From Nocardia asteroides (GTDB lineage Bacteria > Actinomycetota > Actinomycetes > Mycobacteriales > Mycobacteriaceae), in assembly GCF_900637185.1 (NCBI RefSeq), contig NZ_LR134352.1:4764001-4828000 (forward strand): 64,000 nt of DNA, written 5' to 3'. Below are positions 1 to 7,596 of the stretch, piece after piece. Made by a program: the position numbers and the translations under genes. The number at the start of each line of letters is the position of its first letter. Position 1 is the stretch's first letter. The notes beneath the pieces were generated by a model that was not told the origin of the DNA, made no database searches, and saw only the letters and a program-made list of their open reading frames with translations.

Positions 1-1094
1 CGCAGACCCAGCAGCGCCGAGTCGATGCCGCCGCGCAGGATGTCGAGGACGTTCTCCACGCCGGCCTGCCCGTTGGCGGCCAGGCCCCACAGCGAGGCGC
101 GGCCGATCAGGACCGCGCGGGCGCCCAGCGCCACGGCCTTGACCACATCGCTGCCACGGCGGATGCCACCGTCGAGCACCACCTCGATCTGGTCGCCGAC
201 GGCGTCGGCCAGCACCGGCAGCGCGCGGATCGCGGCGGGGGTGCCGTCGAGGTTGTTGCCGCCGTGGTTGGACACCGAGATGCCGGCCACGCCCGCGTCG
301 ACCGCGCGCAGCGCGTCGTCGACCCGCATGACGCCCTTGAGCAGCACCGGCCCGTCCCACTGCGCGCAGATCCAGGCCACGTCGTCCCAGTCCGGGGCCG
401 GGGTCTGCATCCATTCGCCGTAGGCGCCGAAGAAGCCGGGCGCCGCGCCGCCGCCGACCGCCATGTTGGGCGCGGTGAGGTCGGGGATGGAGCCCGAGCG
501 CAGGTAGGTGGCGAGCCAGCGCGGGCGGGCCAGGGTCTGCGGCGCGAACGACATCATGGTGCGCAGGTTCAGCGACTCCGGGATCACCGGGCTGCCCCAG
601 TCGCGCCCGTGCGAGAACGACCAGTCCAGGGTGAGGATCAGGCCCACGGCGCCCGCCGCCTTGGCCCGGGCCATCCGCTCCAGGATCTGGTCCTTGTTGC
701 CACACCAGTACAGCTGGAACAGGGTGGACGGATTGGCCGCGACGACCTCTTCGATCGGCTTGCTCGCGAACGAGCTCAGGCCCATGGCGATCCCGCGCGC
801 GGCGGCGGCCCTGGCCACGGCGACCTCACCGTCGGGATGCACCGCCTGCACGCCGGTGGGCGAGATCATGACCGGCATCGACAGCTGCTGACCGAGCACG
901 GTGGTGGACTGGTCGCGCTCGCCGATCGGACCCGCGCAGTGCGGGGCGAAGCCGAGTTCGGTGAACGCGGCCTGGTTGTCCTCGATGGTCTGGCCGCGTT
1001 CCGAGCCCGCGATCAGCGCGCCGTACACCGATTTCGGCAGGCGCTTGCGGGCGCGGCGCTGCGCCTCGGCGACGGTCTCGAACCAGGGATTCAT
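1..1094 (-). CDS. mftD: MftD, mycofactocin FMN-dependent dehydrogenase (3' end outside window)
   Basis: Family knowledge: MftD oxidatively deaminates the AHDP intermediate to premycofactocin in redox-cofactor biosynthesis. The minus-strand frame is open from ATG 1094 to the left edge (about 364 residues of a family near 390-400). It shows the alpha-hydroxy-acid dehydrogenase pattern: GLSSFASKPIEEV near the middle, then the FMN and active-site stretch VSNHGGNNLDGTPA, and DGGIRRGSDVVKA further on. The match to mycobacterial MftD (LldD1) is close by recall. The start is fixed by the ATGA overlap with mftE, implying translational coupling. The C-terminus and any following mft genes lie beyond position 1. 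Confidence 0.93.
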   Translation of the reverse strand, partial: MNPWFETVAEAQRRARKRLPKSVYGALIAGSERGQTIEDNQAAFTELGFAPHCAGPIGERDQSTTVLGQQLSMPVMISPTGVQAVHPDGEVAVARAAAARGIAMGLSSFASKPIEEVVAANPSTLFQLYWCGNKDQILERMARAKAAGAVGLILTLDWSFSHGRDWGSPVIPESLNLRTMMSFAPQTLARPRWLATYLRSGSIPDLTAPNMAVGGGAAPGFFGAYGEWMQTPAPDWDDVAWICAQWDGPVLLKGVMRVDDALRAVDAGVAGISVSNHGGNNLDGTPAAIRALPVLADAVGDQIEVVLDGGIRRGSDVVKAVALGARAVLIGRASLWGLAANGQAGVENVLDILRGGIDSALLGL

Positions 1095-1795
1095 CGGTGA
1101 AGTCCTTCCTCACGATCCTGCGGCCACCAGCGGCCCAGGTCTTCCAGCAGTGCGGTGGTGGCCGCGCGCAGCAGCGCGGCGCCTTCGTCGGCGCTGCACC
1201 CGGTGGGGTCGCCGAGAATGCCGTTGGGGCTCACGGCCCTGACCCCGCCCGCGCGCAGCAGCGGCAGCAGTTCGGCCAGTGGGCGGCGGTCGCCCGGCTC
1301 GGCCAGCTCGGTCCGCACCCGGTCGGGCGCGAGCGCGAGCTGGATCGAGGTCTCGGTGCGGCCCGCGTGCGGGTCGCCGCCGTAGCCGGGCGAGAACAGG
1401 CGCACGTCCCGCGACTCCGCGCGCAGCAGCGCGACCGCGCGGCGCAGCGTCTCGACATTGCCGCCGTGCCCGTTGACCAGCACGATCCGCGCGAACGTGT
1501 CGGTGGCCGAGCGGCACAGCTCCACGACGAGCAGTTCCAGCGCGGCCTGCCCGATCGACAGGGTGCCGGCGAAGCCGGCGTGCTCGCCGCTGGCGCCGTA
1601 GGGCACCGCGGGCGCGACCAGGACGTCGGCGCGCGCGGCGGCGACCCGGGCGCACACCGCGGCGGCGATGTCGGTGTCGGTGGACAGCGGCAGGTGGGGG
1701 CCGTGTTGCTCGGTGGCACCGAGCGGGATGACGAGGATCACTCCCGCGGCGGCACATGAGCCCGCCTCGGGCCATGTGAGGTGGGCCACGAACAT
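1091..1795 (-). CDS. mftE: MftE, mycofactocin creatininase-family peptidase
   Basis: Family knowledge: MftE releases the modified C-terminal Val-Tyr unit of the MftA peptide after MftC acts. Creatininase metal motifs are visible: GATEQHGPHLPLSTDTD near the N-terminus, YGASGEHAGFAGT, and VNGHGGN; HAGRTETS is the usual downstream acidic motif. The ATG at 1795 is preferred because GGAG lies five bases upstream and it gives the family length (234 aa). An in-frame start at 1831 would add a poorly matching leader. It overlaps mftD by ATGA. Here mftE precedes mftD, whereas the mycobacterial order is mftA-B-C-D-E-F. Confidence 0.92.
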   Translation of the reverse strand: MFVAHLTWPEAGSCAAAGVILVIPLGATEQHGPHLPLSTDTDIAAAVCARVAAARADVLVAPAVPYGASGEHAGFAGTLSIGQAALELLVVELCRSATDTFARIVLVNGHGGNVETLRRAVALLRAESRDVRLFSPGYGGDPHAGRTETSIQLALAPDRVRTELAEPGDRRPLAELLPLLRAGGVRAVSPNGILGDPTGCSADEGAALLRAATTALLEDLGRWWPQDREEGLHR

Positions 1796-1810
1796 GGCTC
1801 CGACATTAAC

Positions 1811-1852
1811 GACAGTCACTGACATAATCAAGGCCCGCGGAGTCCCTACTCT
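1811..1852. promoter_or_regulatory. mftE/mftR divergent control region
   Basis: The 63-bp gap between mftE and mftR contains the interrupted palindrome GTCA-C-TGAC at 1815-1823, a plausible MftR operator by position. TACTCT at 1847-1852 would serve as a -10 for mftR and would place the transcript start on or near the A of its ATG (1859), suggesting a leaderless mRNA. No good -35 is seen. Both readings are inference. Confidence 0.4.
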
Positions 1853-1858
1853 GTATCC

Positions 1859-2458
1859 ATGTCAGTCCCGACGCCGCGCGCTCATCGCGGTCGCCCCCCG
1901 CGCACCACGCGCCGCGAGCTCGAAGTGATCGCGATGCGGCTGTTCGCCGAGCACGGCTTCGACGACGTCACCGTGGAACGCATCGCCGCCGCGGCCGGCG
2001 TCAGCGAACGCACCTTCTTCCGGTACTTCCCCAGCAAGGCCGAGGTGCTGTGGCATCAGTTCGACGTCGAGGTCGAGGACCTGCGCGACGCCTTCGCCGC
2101 GGTACCCGACGACGAGCCGATGATGGCCGCGGTGCGCCGGATCGTGGTGGCCGCCAACCGCTATCGCGCCGAGGACATCCCCGAACTGCGGACCAGGATG
2201 CTGCTCGTCTCCGGTGTCCCCGCCCTGTCGGCCGGGGCGGGCGCGCACTACGACGCCTGGGAGCGCGCCGTCGGCGAGTTCGCCGCCCGCAGGCTCGGCA
2301 CCACCGCGAACGACCTGGTCCCGCTGGCCGTCGGCCGGACGACGCTGGCCGCCGCGCGCGCCGCCTTCGACGCCTGGCTCGAGCGCGGTGACACCGACCT
2401 CACGGTCTATCTGGACCGCGCGCTGAGCGCCCTGGAACGCGGGTTCGCCCCGGAGTAG
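1859..2458 (+). CDS. mftR: MftR-like TetR-family regulator
   Basis: A 199-residue TetR repressor. The N-terminal helix-turn-helix (about residues 12-60) carries GRPPRTTRRELEVIA, LFAEHGFDDVTVERIAAAAG and SERTFFRYFPSK, as in the mycofactocin-type TetR family. The rest is the helical ligand domain. In mycobacteria MftR is reported to bind long-chain acyl-CoAs and control mycofactocin genes. Divergent placement against mftE supports the same role here. The ATG at 1859 has no Shine-Dalgarno sequence, consistent with a leaderless start. A different TetR function cannot be excluded from sequence alone. Confidence 0.82.
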   Translation: MSVPTPRAHRGRPPRTTRRELEVIAMRLFAEHGFDDVTVERIAAAAGVSERTFFRYFPSKAEVLWHQFDVEVEDLRDAFAAVPDDEPMMAAVRRIVVAANRYRAEDIPELRTRMLLVSGVPALSAGAGAHYDAWERAVGEFAARRLGTTANDLVPLAVGRTTLAAARAAFDAWLERGDTDLTVYLDRALSALERGFAPE

Positions 2459-2484
2459 CCCGCGACGCGGCGGAGAACCCGCAC

Positions 2485-2511
2485 GTTTGGGCGGCATCCC
2501 GGTTGGGGTAT
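2485..2511 (+). promoter_or_regulatory. SigF/SigB-type promoter of the rsb operon
   Basis: GTTT at 2485-2488 and GGGTAT at 2506-2511 are separated by 17 bases. This fits the general-stress sigma consensus of actinobacteria (GTTT, 15-17 bases, GGGTA/T). The predicted start near 2518 leaves a leader of about 60 bases before rsbR. The stress-signalling operon is therefore probably part of the regulon it controls. Confidence 0.7.
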
Positions 2512-2579
2512 GAGTAGGCTCGGATCAACCGCGCGCCGTGCGCACCCGAGCAGTTCCGTCGAAAGGGGCAGGAGTTTCC

Positions 2580-3485
2580 ATGTCCGAGGTGTCCATGAGT
2601 CTTTCGGCGGATTCGCTGCCGGCACGACCGGTAGACAGTCTGCTGCCGCAACTGGTCGACCACCTCCGGCAGAACCGCACCGTCCTGCGCGAGGAATGGG
2701 CCCGCCGCATCACCGAGGCCCAGCTGCTCACCGCGATGACCCCGGAGGAGATCTTCTCCGAGGCCACCTCGATCTTCGACAACTACGTCGAGGTGCTCGA
2801 AACCGGTAGCGTCGAGGCACTGCAGGCCTACGCGCGGGATCTGTCCGAGCGCATCGTGCCCCGAGGCGTGGAGACCGACGAGATCCTGGGCATCGTGCTG
2901 CTGCTGCGCGACGTGCTGGCCCGCTCGCTGTTCTCGAAGTACCAGTCGAACTTCGAGATGCTCAACCAGGTGCTCGACGCCTACGAGCCCGCCGCCAACC
3001 GCATCGCCAACACCGTGGGCGTGTCGTTCGTGCAGGAGCGCGAGCGCGTCATCAGCCGCCAGCAGGAAGCCATCCGCGAGCTGTCGACCCCGGTGCTCCA
3101 GGTGCGTGAGCAGCTGCTCATCCTGCCGATCATCGGTGTGCTCGACTCCCAGCGCGCCCGCCAGCTCACCGAGCAGCTGCTGCGCGCCATCCGCGCCAAC
3201 CGCGCCAAGGTGGTCGTCATCGACATCACCGGTGTGCCCGCGATCGACTCCGTGGTGGCCAACCACCTGGTGCAGACCGTCGACGCCTCCGGCCTGATGG
3301 GCGCCAACGTCATCATCACCGGCCTGTCCTCGGAGATCGCGCTCACCCTGGTCACCATCGGCCTCGACCTGTCGAAGATGAACGCGGTCGGCGACCTGCA
3401 GGGCGGTATCGAAGAGGCCGAGCGCCTGCTCGGCTACGAGGTGTCCCGGGTGACCGAGCGCGTCGGCGAGCGGGACGGACGCTGA
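2580..3485 (+). CDS. rsbR: RsbR-like stressosome STAS protein
   Basis: A 301-residue protein with an N-terminal helical sensor domain of the RsbR type (about 20-155, rich in helices such as EEIFSEATSIFDNYVEVLE), a linker with QQEAIRELSTPV, and a C-terminal STAS domain (about 170-285) with DITGVPAIDSVVANHL. Thr170 in the linker motif ELST is the candidate RsbT phosphorylation site by analogy with Bacillus RsbRA. ATG 2580 is chosen over GTG 2538 because AGGAG lies just upstream. It heads the rsbR-S-T module; with RsbS it would form the stressosome core that sequesters RsbT until stress. Confidence 0.88.
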   Translation: MSEVSMSLSADSLPARPVDSLLPQLVDHLRQNRTVLREEWARRITEAQLLTAMTPEEIFSEATSIFDNYVEVLETGSVEALQAYARDLSERIVPRGVETDEILGIVLLLRDVLARSLFSKYQSNFEMLNQVLDAYEPAANRIANTVGVSFVQERERVISRQQEAIRELSTPVLQVREQLLILPIIGVLDSQRARQLTEQLLRAIRANRAKVVVIDITGVPAIDSVVANHLVQTVDASGLMGANVIITGLSSEIALTLVTIGLDLSKMNAVGDLQGGIEEAERLLGYEVSRVTERVGERDGR

Positions 3486-3495
3486 CTCCCCCGCC

Positions 3496-3879
3496 ATGCC
3501 GGTACCCATTCTCAAGCAGGGCACGTACCTGATCGCCTCGGTGCAGTCGGCCCTGACCGACGCCGACACCGAGCGGCTCCAGGACGACCTGATGAAGCAG
3601 GTCAGCCACTATCGGGCGACCGGCATCATCGTCGACGTGACCGCGATCGACGTCATGGACTCCTTCGCGGCCCGTTCGCTGCGGACCATCGCGCACATGA
3701 CCCAGCTCCGCGGTGCCGAGACCGTCATCGTGGGACTACAGCCGGAGGTGGCCTTCGCCATGGTCCAGCTGGGTCTGACCTTCGAAGACATGCACACCGC
3801 GCTGGATCTGGAGGAAGGCCTCGCCTGGCTCAACCGGCTCCCGCGCAGTCGACGAGACGGTCGTGACAGTGGTCGCTGA
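3496..3879 (+). CDS. rsbS: RsbS, stressosome scaffold STAS protein
   Basis: A 127-residue single-domain STAS protein. The phosphorylatable serine is Ser56 in DVTAIDVMDSFAARSL, equivalent to Ser59 of Bacillus RsbS. Start ATG 3496 lies ten bases after rsbR; the 3' end overlaps rsbT by 17 bases, so the two are translationally coupled. The last 15 residues are basic and extend beyond the usual RsbS end, probably a by-product of the overlap. It is expected to hold RsbT in complex until phosphorylated. Confidence 0.9.
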   Translation: MPVPILKQGTYLIASVQSALTDADTERLQDDLMKQVSHYRATGIIVDVTAIDVMDSFAARSLRTIAHMTQLRGAETVIVGLQPEVAFAMVQLGLTFEDMHTALDLEEGLAWLNRLPRSRRDGRDSGR

Positions 3880-4282
3880 GCAGGTGGCCATCGCGGTCAA
3901 AGTGTCCGAGGACATCGTCACCGCCCGGCAGGCGGGTCACGAGCTGGCCGCTGCCCTGGGTTTCACCCTCACCGACCGCACCATGATCTCGACCGCGATC
4001 TCCGAGATCGCGCGCAACATCACCAGCTACGCGGGCAGCGGCGAGATCCGCCTGCTCGTCGATCTGCGCGAAGGCCGCCGCTCGCTGGTGGTCCAGGCCG
4101 AGGACCAGGGCCCCGGCATCCGGGACATCCCCCGGGCACTCGAGGACGGGTACTCCACCGGCCGCGGACTCGGGCTCGGGCTCCCCGGCGCGCGCAGGCT
4201 TATGGACGGCCTCACCATCGATTCCGCCCCCGGTCGCGGGACGTTGATCGAGATGTGGAAGTGGGTACCCGACGGTGCATGA
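3863..4282 (+). CDS. rsbT: RsbT, switch serine kinase
   Basis: A 139-residue GHKL-fold kinase. The N box EIARNITSYAG, the G1 box EDQGPGIRD and the G2 box GRGLGLGLPGARRLMD are all present, ending in the typical GRGTLIEMWKW strand. Family knowledge: RsbT phosphorylates RsbR and RsbS, is released, and activates the RsbU phosphatase by binding its N-terminal domain. Start GTG 3863 lies inside rsbS; GTG 3869 is an alternative. The next gene begins before the rsbT stop. Confidence 0.92.
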   Translation: MTVVAEQVAIAVKVSEDIVTARQAGHELAAALGFTLTDRTMISTAISEIARNITSYAGSGEIRLLVDLREGRRSLVVQAEDQGPGIRDIPRALEDGYSTGRGLGLGLPGARRLMDGLTIDSAPGRGTLIEMWKWVPDGA

Positions 4283-4898
4283 AGACGGGATCATCGGCCG
4301 CACCGAATGGTCGGCGGCCGGTCGGGCACTGCCGGGACAGGACGTCTCCGGTGATCGCGCCGTCGTCCTCGACACCGGCGACGGCGGCGCGCTGTTCGCC
4401 GTGCTCGACGGACTCGGGCACGGCGCCGCCGCGGCCGACGCGGCCGACCGCGCGATGGTCATCCTGGCCGACAACCGCGGCGAACCACTGGACGTGCTGA
4501 TGGTGCTGTGCCATCGCGCGATGGTCGAAACCCGCGGCGCCGCAGTCTCGTTGGCGCTGATCGGACCGGGCGAGACGCTGCAGTGGCTCGGCGTTGGCAA
4601 TGTCGAGTCCCGGCTGCTCACGCGGGGCCCGGCCGGTTCGGAACTGCGGGCGACGATGCTGCTCACCGGCGGCATCGTCGGTTACCGGCTGCCCGCGCAC
4701 CTGCAACCGCAGACCCTGCCGATCCGCGCGGGTGATCTGCTGCTGATGGCCACCGACGGCATCGTCTCAGTCGGCCCCGAATCGATCGATCTGGCCCGCC
4801 CCGCGACGGCCATCGCCGGCGACGTGCTCGCCCGCGACGCCAAGGACACCGACGACGCGCTGGTCCTCGCCGCCCGCTACCGCGGACCCTGCCCATGA
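4275..4898 (+). CDS. RsbX-like PP2C/SpoIIE serine phosphatase
   Basis: A 207-residue single-domain PPM phosphatase. Metal-binding aspartates are seen in VLDGLGHGAAAADAADRA, in LLLMATDGIV and in DTDDALVLAARY near the C-terminus. There is no sensor domain. Its place directly after rsbT, starting at GTG 4275 inside the rsbT end, matches the feedback phosphatase RsbX, which resets RsbR and RsbS. Function is inferred from size and context. Confidence 0.8.
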   Translation: MHEDGIIGRTEWSAAGRALPGQDVSGDRAVVLDTGDGGALFAVLDGLGHGAAAADAADRAMVILADNRGEPLDVLMVLCHRAMVETRGAAVSLALIGPGETLQWLGVGNVESRLLTRGPAGSELRATMLLTGGIVGYRLPAHLQPQTLPIRAGDLLLMATDGIVSVGPESIDLARPATAIAGDVLARDAKDTDDALVLAARYRGPCP

Positions 4899-4908
4899 GA
4901 GGTTGCCG

Positions 4909-7245
4909 ATGACCGCTGGCCTGGCCGCATTTCTGGACGACTACTCGGCAGCCCTGCGCCGCCATGTCGCCGCGCCCGGCCAGGCCGGCCTCACGGAGGG
5001 CTACGACCTCGGCAGGCGGGCTCTCGTGGAGGGCATCAGCCTGCTCGACCTCACCGAGCACCACTTCCGCACGGTCGCCGAGCAGGTGGCCGCCGCCCCG
5101 GACAGCCGCGTCGCCGAGGTGGCGCTGGAGTTCCTGCTGCAGACGATGGCCGCGCTCGACATCGCCACCCGCGGCTATCTGGACGGCACCCGCCGCTACG
5201 AGCAGCAGCGTTCGCGCGCGGAGGATCTGGCCGGTCGCGACGCCTTCCGGACCGCGCTGGTCGAGTCACTGCAGGACGGGTTCTTCGTCGCCGACGAGGA
5301 CGGCACCATCGTCGAGGTGAACTCCGCCTTCGGCGTGCTCACCGGCTACGGCGCCGACGCGGTCCCCTACCGGCTGCCGCATCCGTGGGCGCTGCCCGAG
5401 CGCGCCGGATATCCCCAGATCGGTACGGAGGCTTCGCGTTTCGTGCTGCCGATCCAGCACCGGGACGGGCGCGAACGCTGGCTCGAGGTGAGTGCGAGCT
5501 CCCTGGTGAAGCAGGAGAACAACGAGCAGATCTTCGTCGGCACTGTGCGCGACGTGACCGCCGAGCACGACGCGCAGGCCCGCGATCAGGCGGCCTCGCG
5601 ACTGGCCACCGCGGTCGGCGCGGCGACGAGCATGGTGGAGGTGCTGTCGGTCGGGCTCGACGAACTGCGCCAGACGATGGGGGCGCGCACGGCGCTCGTC
5701 GCGGTCTGGCCGAGCCGGACCGGGCTGCCCGACGTGTACTCGTGCGGCGAGCCGCCGTCGGCCGCCCCCGGCACCGACTCCCCTGCCGATACCGCGCAAT
5801 TCGTGGCCTCGCCGGTGCAGGAGGTGGGCGGCCGGGTCCTCCTGGACGAGGAGGTGCGCAGCCTGCTGGACCGCGCGCGCCGTCAGCCCGCCCGCGGCCT
5901 GTCCGCCGTCACCGGCGAGGACGGCGGCGTCGAGGCCGTCGTCGCGGCGCTCGGCGAGACCGGCGACGCGGCGCTGTGGCTGCGGTTCGGTTCGCCCCGC
6001 GCGGTCAACGCGGCGGACTGGGCGCTGTGCTCGCTGCTGGTGGGACATCTCAGCGTCGCGCTGCAGCGCGCCCGCAACTTCGATCAGGCCCGCGCCACCT
6101 CGCTCACCCTGCAGCGCGCCATGCTCGGCCCGATCGAGCTGCCGCCGCGCTTCTCGGTGCACTACGAGCCCGCGCTGCCGCCGCTCGAGATCGGCGGCGA
6201 CTGGTACGACGTGGTCCCGCTGCGCGACGGCACCATCGGCGTGGTGGTCGGCGACTGCGTCGGCCGTGGCCTGTCGGCGGCGGTGGTGATGGGCCAATTG
6301 CGCACGGCCGCACGGGCTCTGCTGCTGCGCGGCGCCGGTCCGGCGCAGCTGCTCGCCGAGCTCGACGCCGTCGCGGCCCGGATTCCGGGCGCCATGTGCA
6401 CCACGGTGTGCGCCGCGGTCCTCGACCCCGAACGCGGCATGGTCCGCTACTCGAACGCGGGTCACATGCCGCCGATCCTGGCGCCGCCCAATGGGCCGGG
6501 CCGCATGCTCGAGGGTGGACGCGCGGTGCCGCTGGCCACCTTCGATACCCCGCGCAGGCCCGAGGCCACCACCGCGCTGCCCCCTGGCGCGACCCTGGTG
6601 CTGTTCACCGACGGCCTGGTGGAACAGCGCGGGATCGACATCGACGAGGGTTTCGTCAAGATCGCCGGCGTGCTCAGCGAGACGGGGGCGGCGCTGCCCC
6701 GCGATGTGGCCGACGCGGTGCTCTCGCGCCTGTGTCCGCCCGCGGGCTACGACGACGACGTCGCCATGGTGGTCTACCGGCAGCCGCCCGAGCCGCTGCG
6801 CCTCGACATCCCCGCCGCCGCGGCGGAACTGACCGGCCTGCGCCGCAATCTCTACCGCTGGTTCGCGACCGCCGCCGTCCCGCACGATCTGGCCGCCGAT
6901 CTGGTCGCCGCCGCCAACGAGGCGTGCAGCAACAGCGTCGAGCACGCCTACCGCGACACCGAGCCGGGCCGGGTCACCCTCACCGCCACCTGCGAGGGCA
7001 ACCGGGTGGTCATCGAGATCACCGATTTCGGCACCTGGGTGCCCACCCCGACCGACCCCGGTTTCCGCGGGCGCGGCGTGGAGATGATGCGCGTGCTCAC
7101 CGAGGATCTGGAATTCGGGCACGACGAGAAAGGCACCCGCGTCCGGATGTGGGTCACCCTGCCCTCGATCACTTTCCCGACGGCCAATCCGCTGCGCGGA
7201 TCGACCCGCGGCCCGGGCCAGCAGGTCACCCCGTCGATTCGGTAG
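4909..7245 (+). CDS. rsbU: RsbU-like PAS-GAF-PP2C phosphatase fused to an anti-sigma-type kinase
   Basis: A 778-residue multidomain protein. Residues 1-95 resemble the RsbT-binding N-domain of RsbU; 113-225 are a PAS domain (FFVADEDGTIVEVNSAF); about 230-385 look GAF-like. Residues 410-620 are a PP2C/SpoIIE phosphatase (GGDWYDVVPLRDG, VGDCVGRGLSAA, FTDGLVEQRG, DDDVAMVV). Residues 640-765 are a HATPase anti-sigma kinase (NEACSNSVEHAYRD, ITDFGTW, GRGVEMMRVL). ATG 4909 follows AGAGG at good spacing; an upstream TTG at 4903 is less likely. It is the output of the stressosome. Phosphatase and kinase in one chain could both dephosphorylate an antagonist and sequester a sigma factor; no rsbV, rsbW or sigma gene lies beside it. 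Confidence 0.87.
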   Translation: MTAGLAAFLDDYSAALRRHVAAPGQAGLTEGYDLGRRALVEGISLLDLTEHHFRTVAEQVAAAPDSRVAEVALEFLLQTMAALDIATRGYLDGTRRYEQQRSRAEDLAGRDAFRTALVESLQDGFFVADEDGTIVEVNSAFGVLTGYGADAVPYRLPHPWALPERAGYPQIGTEASRFVLPIQHRDGRERWLEVSASSLVKQENNEQIFVGTVRDVTAEHDAQARDQAASRLATAVGAATSMVEVLSVGLDELRQTMGARTALVAVWPSRTGLPDVYSCGEPPSAAPGTDSPADTAQFVASPVQEVGGRVLLDEEVRSLLDRARRQPARGLSAVTGEDGGVEAVVAALGETGDAALWLRFGSPRAVNAADWALCSLLVGHLSVALQRARNFDQARATSLTLQRAMLGPIELPPRFSVHYEPALPPLEIGGDWYDVVPLRDGTIGVVVGDCVGRGLSAAVVMGQLRTAARALLLRGAGPAQLLAELDAVAARIPGAMCTTVCAAVLDPERGMVRYSNAGHMPPILAPPNGPGRMLEGGRAVPLATFDTPRRPEATTALPPGATLVLFTDGLVEQRGIDIDEGFVKIAGVLSETGAALPRDVADAVLSRLCPPAGYDDDVAMVVYRQPPEPLRLDIPAAAAELTGLRRNLYRWFATAAVPHDLAADLVAAANEACSNSVEHAYRDTEPGRVTLTATCEGNRVVIEITDFGTWVPTPTDPGFRGRGVEMMRVLTEDLEFGHDEKGTRVRMWVTLPSITFPTANPLRGSTRGPGQQVTPSIR

Positions 7246-7279
7246 ATATCCGGCGGACTCGCCGCAGCGACATCGGATC

Positions 7280-7308
7280 TTGAATGCGGGAAACCGGGTT
7301 GCTACGGT
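7280..7308 (+). promoter_or_regulatory. Sigma-70-type promoter of the micro-gene
   Basis: TTGAAT (7280-7285) and TACGGT (7303-7308) are separated by exactly 17 bases. The predicted start near 7315 gives a leader of about 165 bases before the ATG at 7480. The palindrome GCACCGA-GT-TCGGTGC (7323-7338) lies just downstream and could be an operator or a leader hairpin. Confidence 0.55.
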
Positions 7309-7322
7309 GTGAATGCTGTTCC

Positions 7323-7338
7323 GCACCGAGTTCGGTGC
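7323..7338. repeat. Perfect palindrome downstream of the micro-gene promoter
   Basis: Arms GCACCGA (7323-7329) and TCGGTGC (7332-7338) are perfectly complementary with a 2-base centre. The centre is about 15 bases after the predicted transcript start, a usual position for a repressor roadblock. No regulator is assigned. Confidence 0.5.
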
Positions 7339-7479
7339 GACCCGATAATTCAGCGTTCTTCCGCATTCCGGACTACAGGCGATTTTCCGTCCCTCCGCAC
7401 GACATCGATGAAGTCGGCGTTGCGACGTCGATGCGTGCTCGCCTGCGGGCCGATCATCCGACCGAAGGGAGAAGGTGCT

Positions 7480-7545
7480 ATGTCCAGTGTCATCGGTGGC
7501 ATCGTGGAAATAGTCGTGGCCTTGCTGGAAACAATGTCGGCATAA
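7480..7545 (+). CDS. 21-residue hydrophobic, acidic peptide
   Basis: The ORF begins MSSVIGGIVEIV and ends LLETMSA, 21 residues, no Cys, Lys or Arg, two Glu (net charge about -2). It is preceded by a strong ribosome site (GGGAGAAGG, about five bases before ATG 7480) and followed 10 bases later by a 12-bp-stem terminator, with a good promoter upstream. The pattern of length and alternating hydrophobic residues recalls phenol-soluble-modulin-like peptides, but those are usually neutral to cationic, so the likeness is structural only. It could be a membrane-active or secreted peptide, or the reading frame of a dual-function small RNA. No family is recognised. Confidence 0.6.
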   Translation: MSSVIGGIVEIVVALLETMSA

Positions 7546-7555
7546 CTCGACGACC

Positions 7556-7589
7556 GATCCCGGGACGCCCCCTACCTCGTCCCGGGATC
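7556..7589. terminator. Bidirectional hairpin terminator
   Basis: A perfect 12-bp stem, GATCCCGGGACG (7556-7567) with CGTCCCGGGATC (7578-7589), and a 10-base loop. It sits 10 bases after the micro-ORF stop and 7 bases beyond the stop of the minus-strand BVMO (7597), so it probably serves both. No clear U-tract. Confidence 0.8.
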
Positions 7590-7596
7590 AGTTGTG

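Noticed and set aside
1097..1759. Long plus-strand frame opposite mftE
   Set aside because: Antisense shadow typical of high-GC DNA; no ribosome site or family resemblance, while mftE is a clear match.
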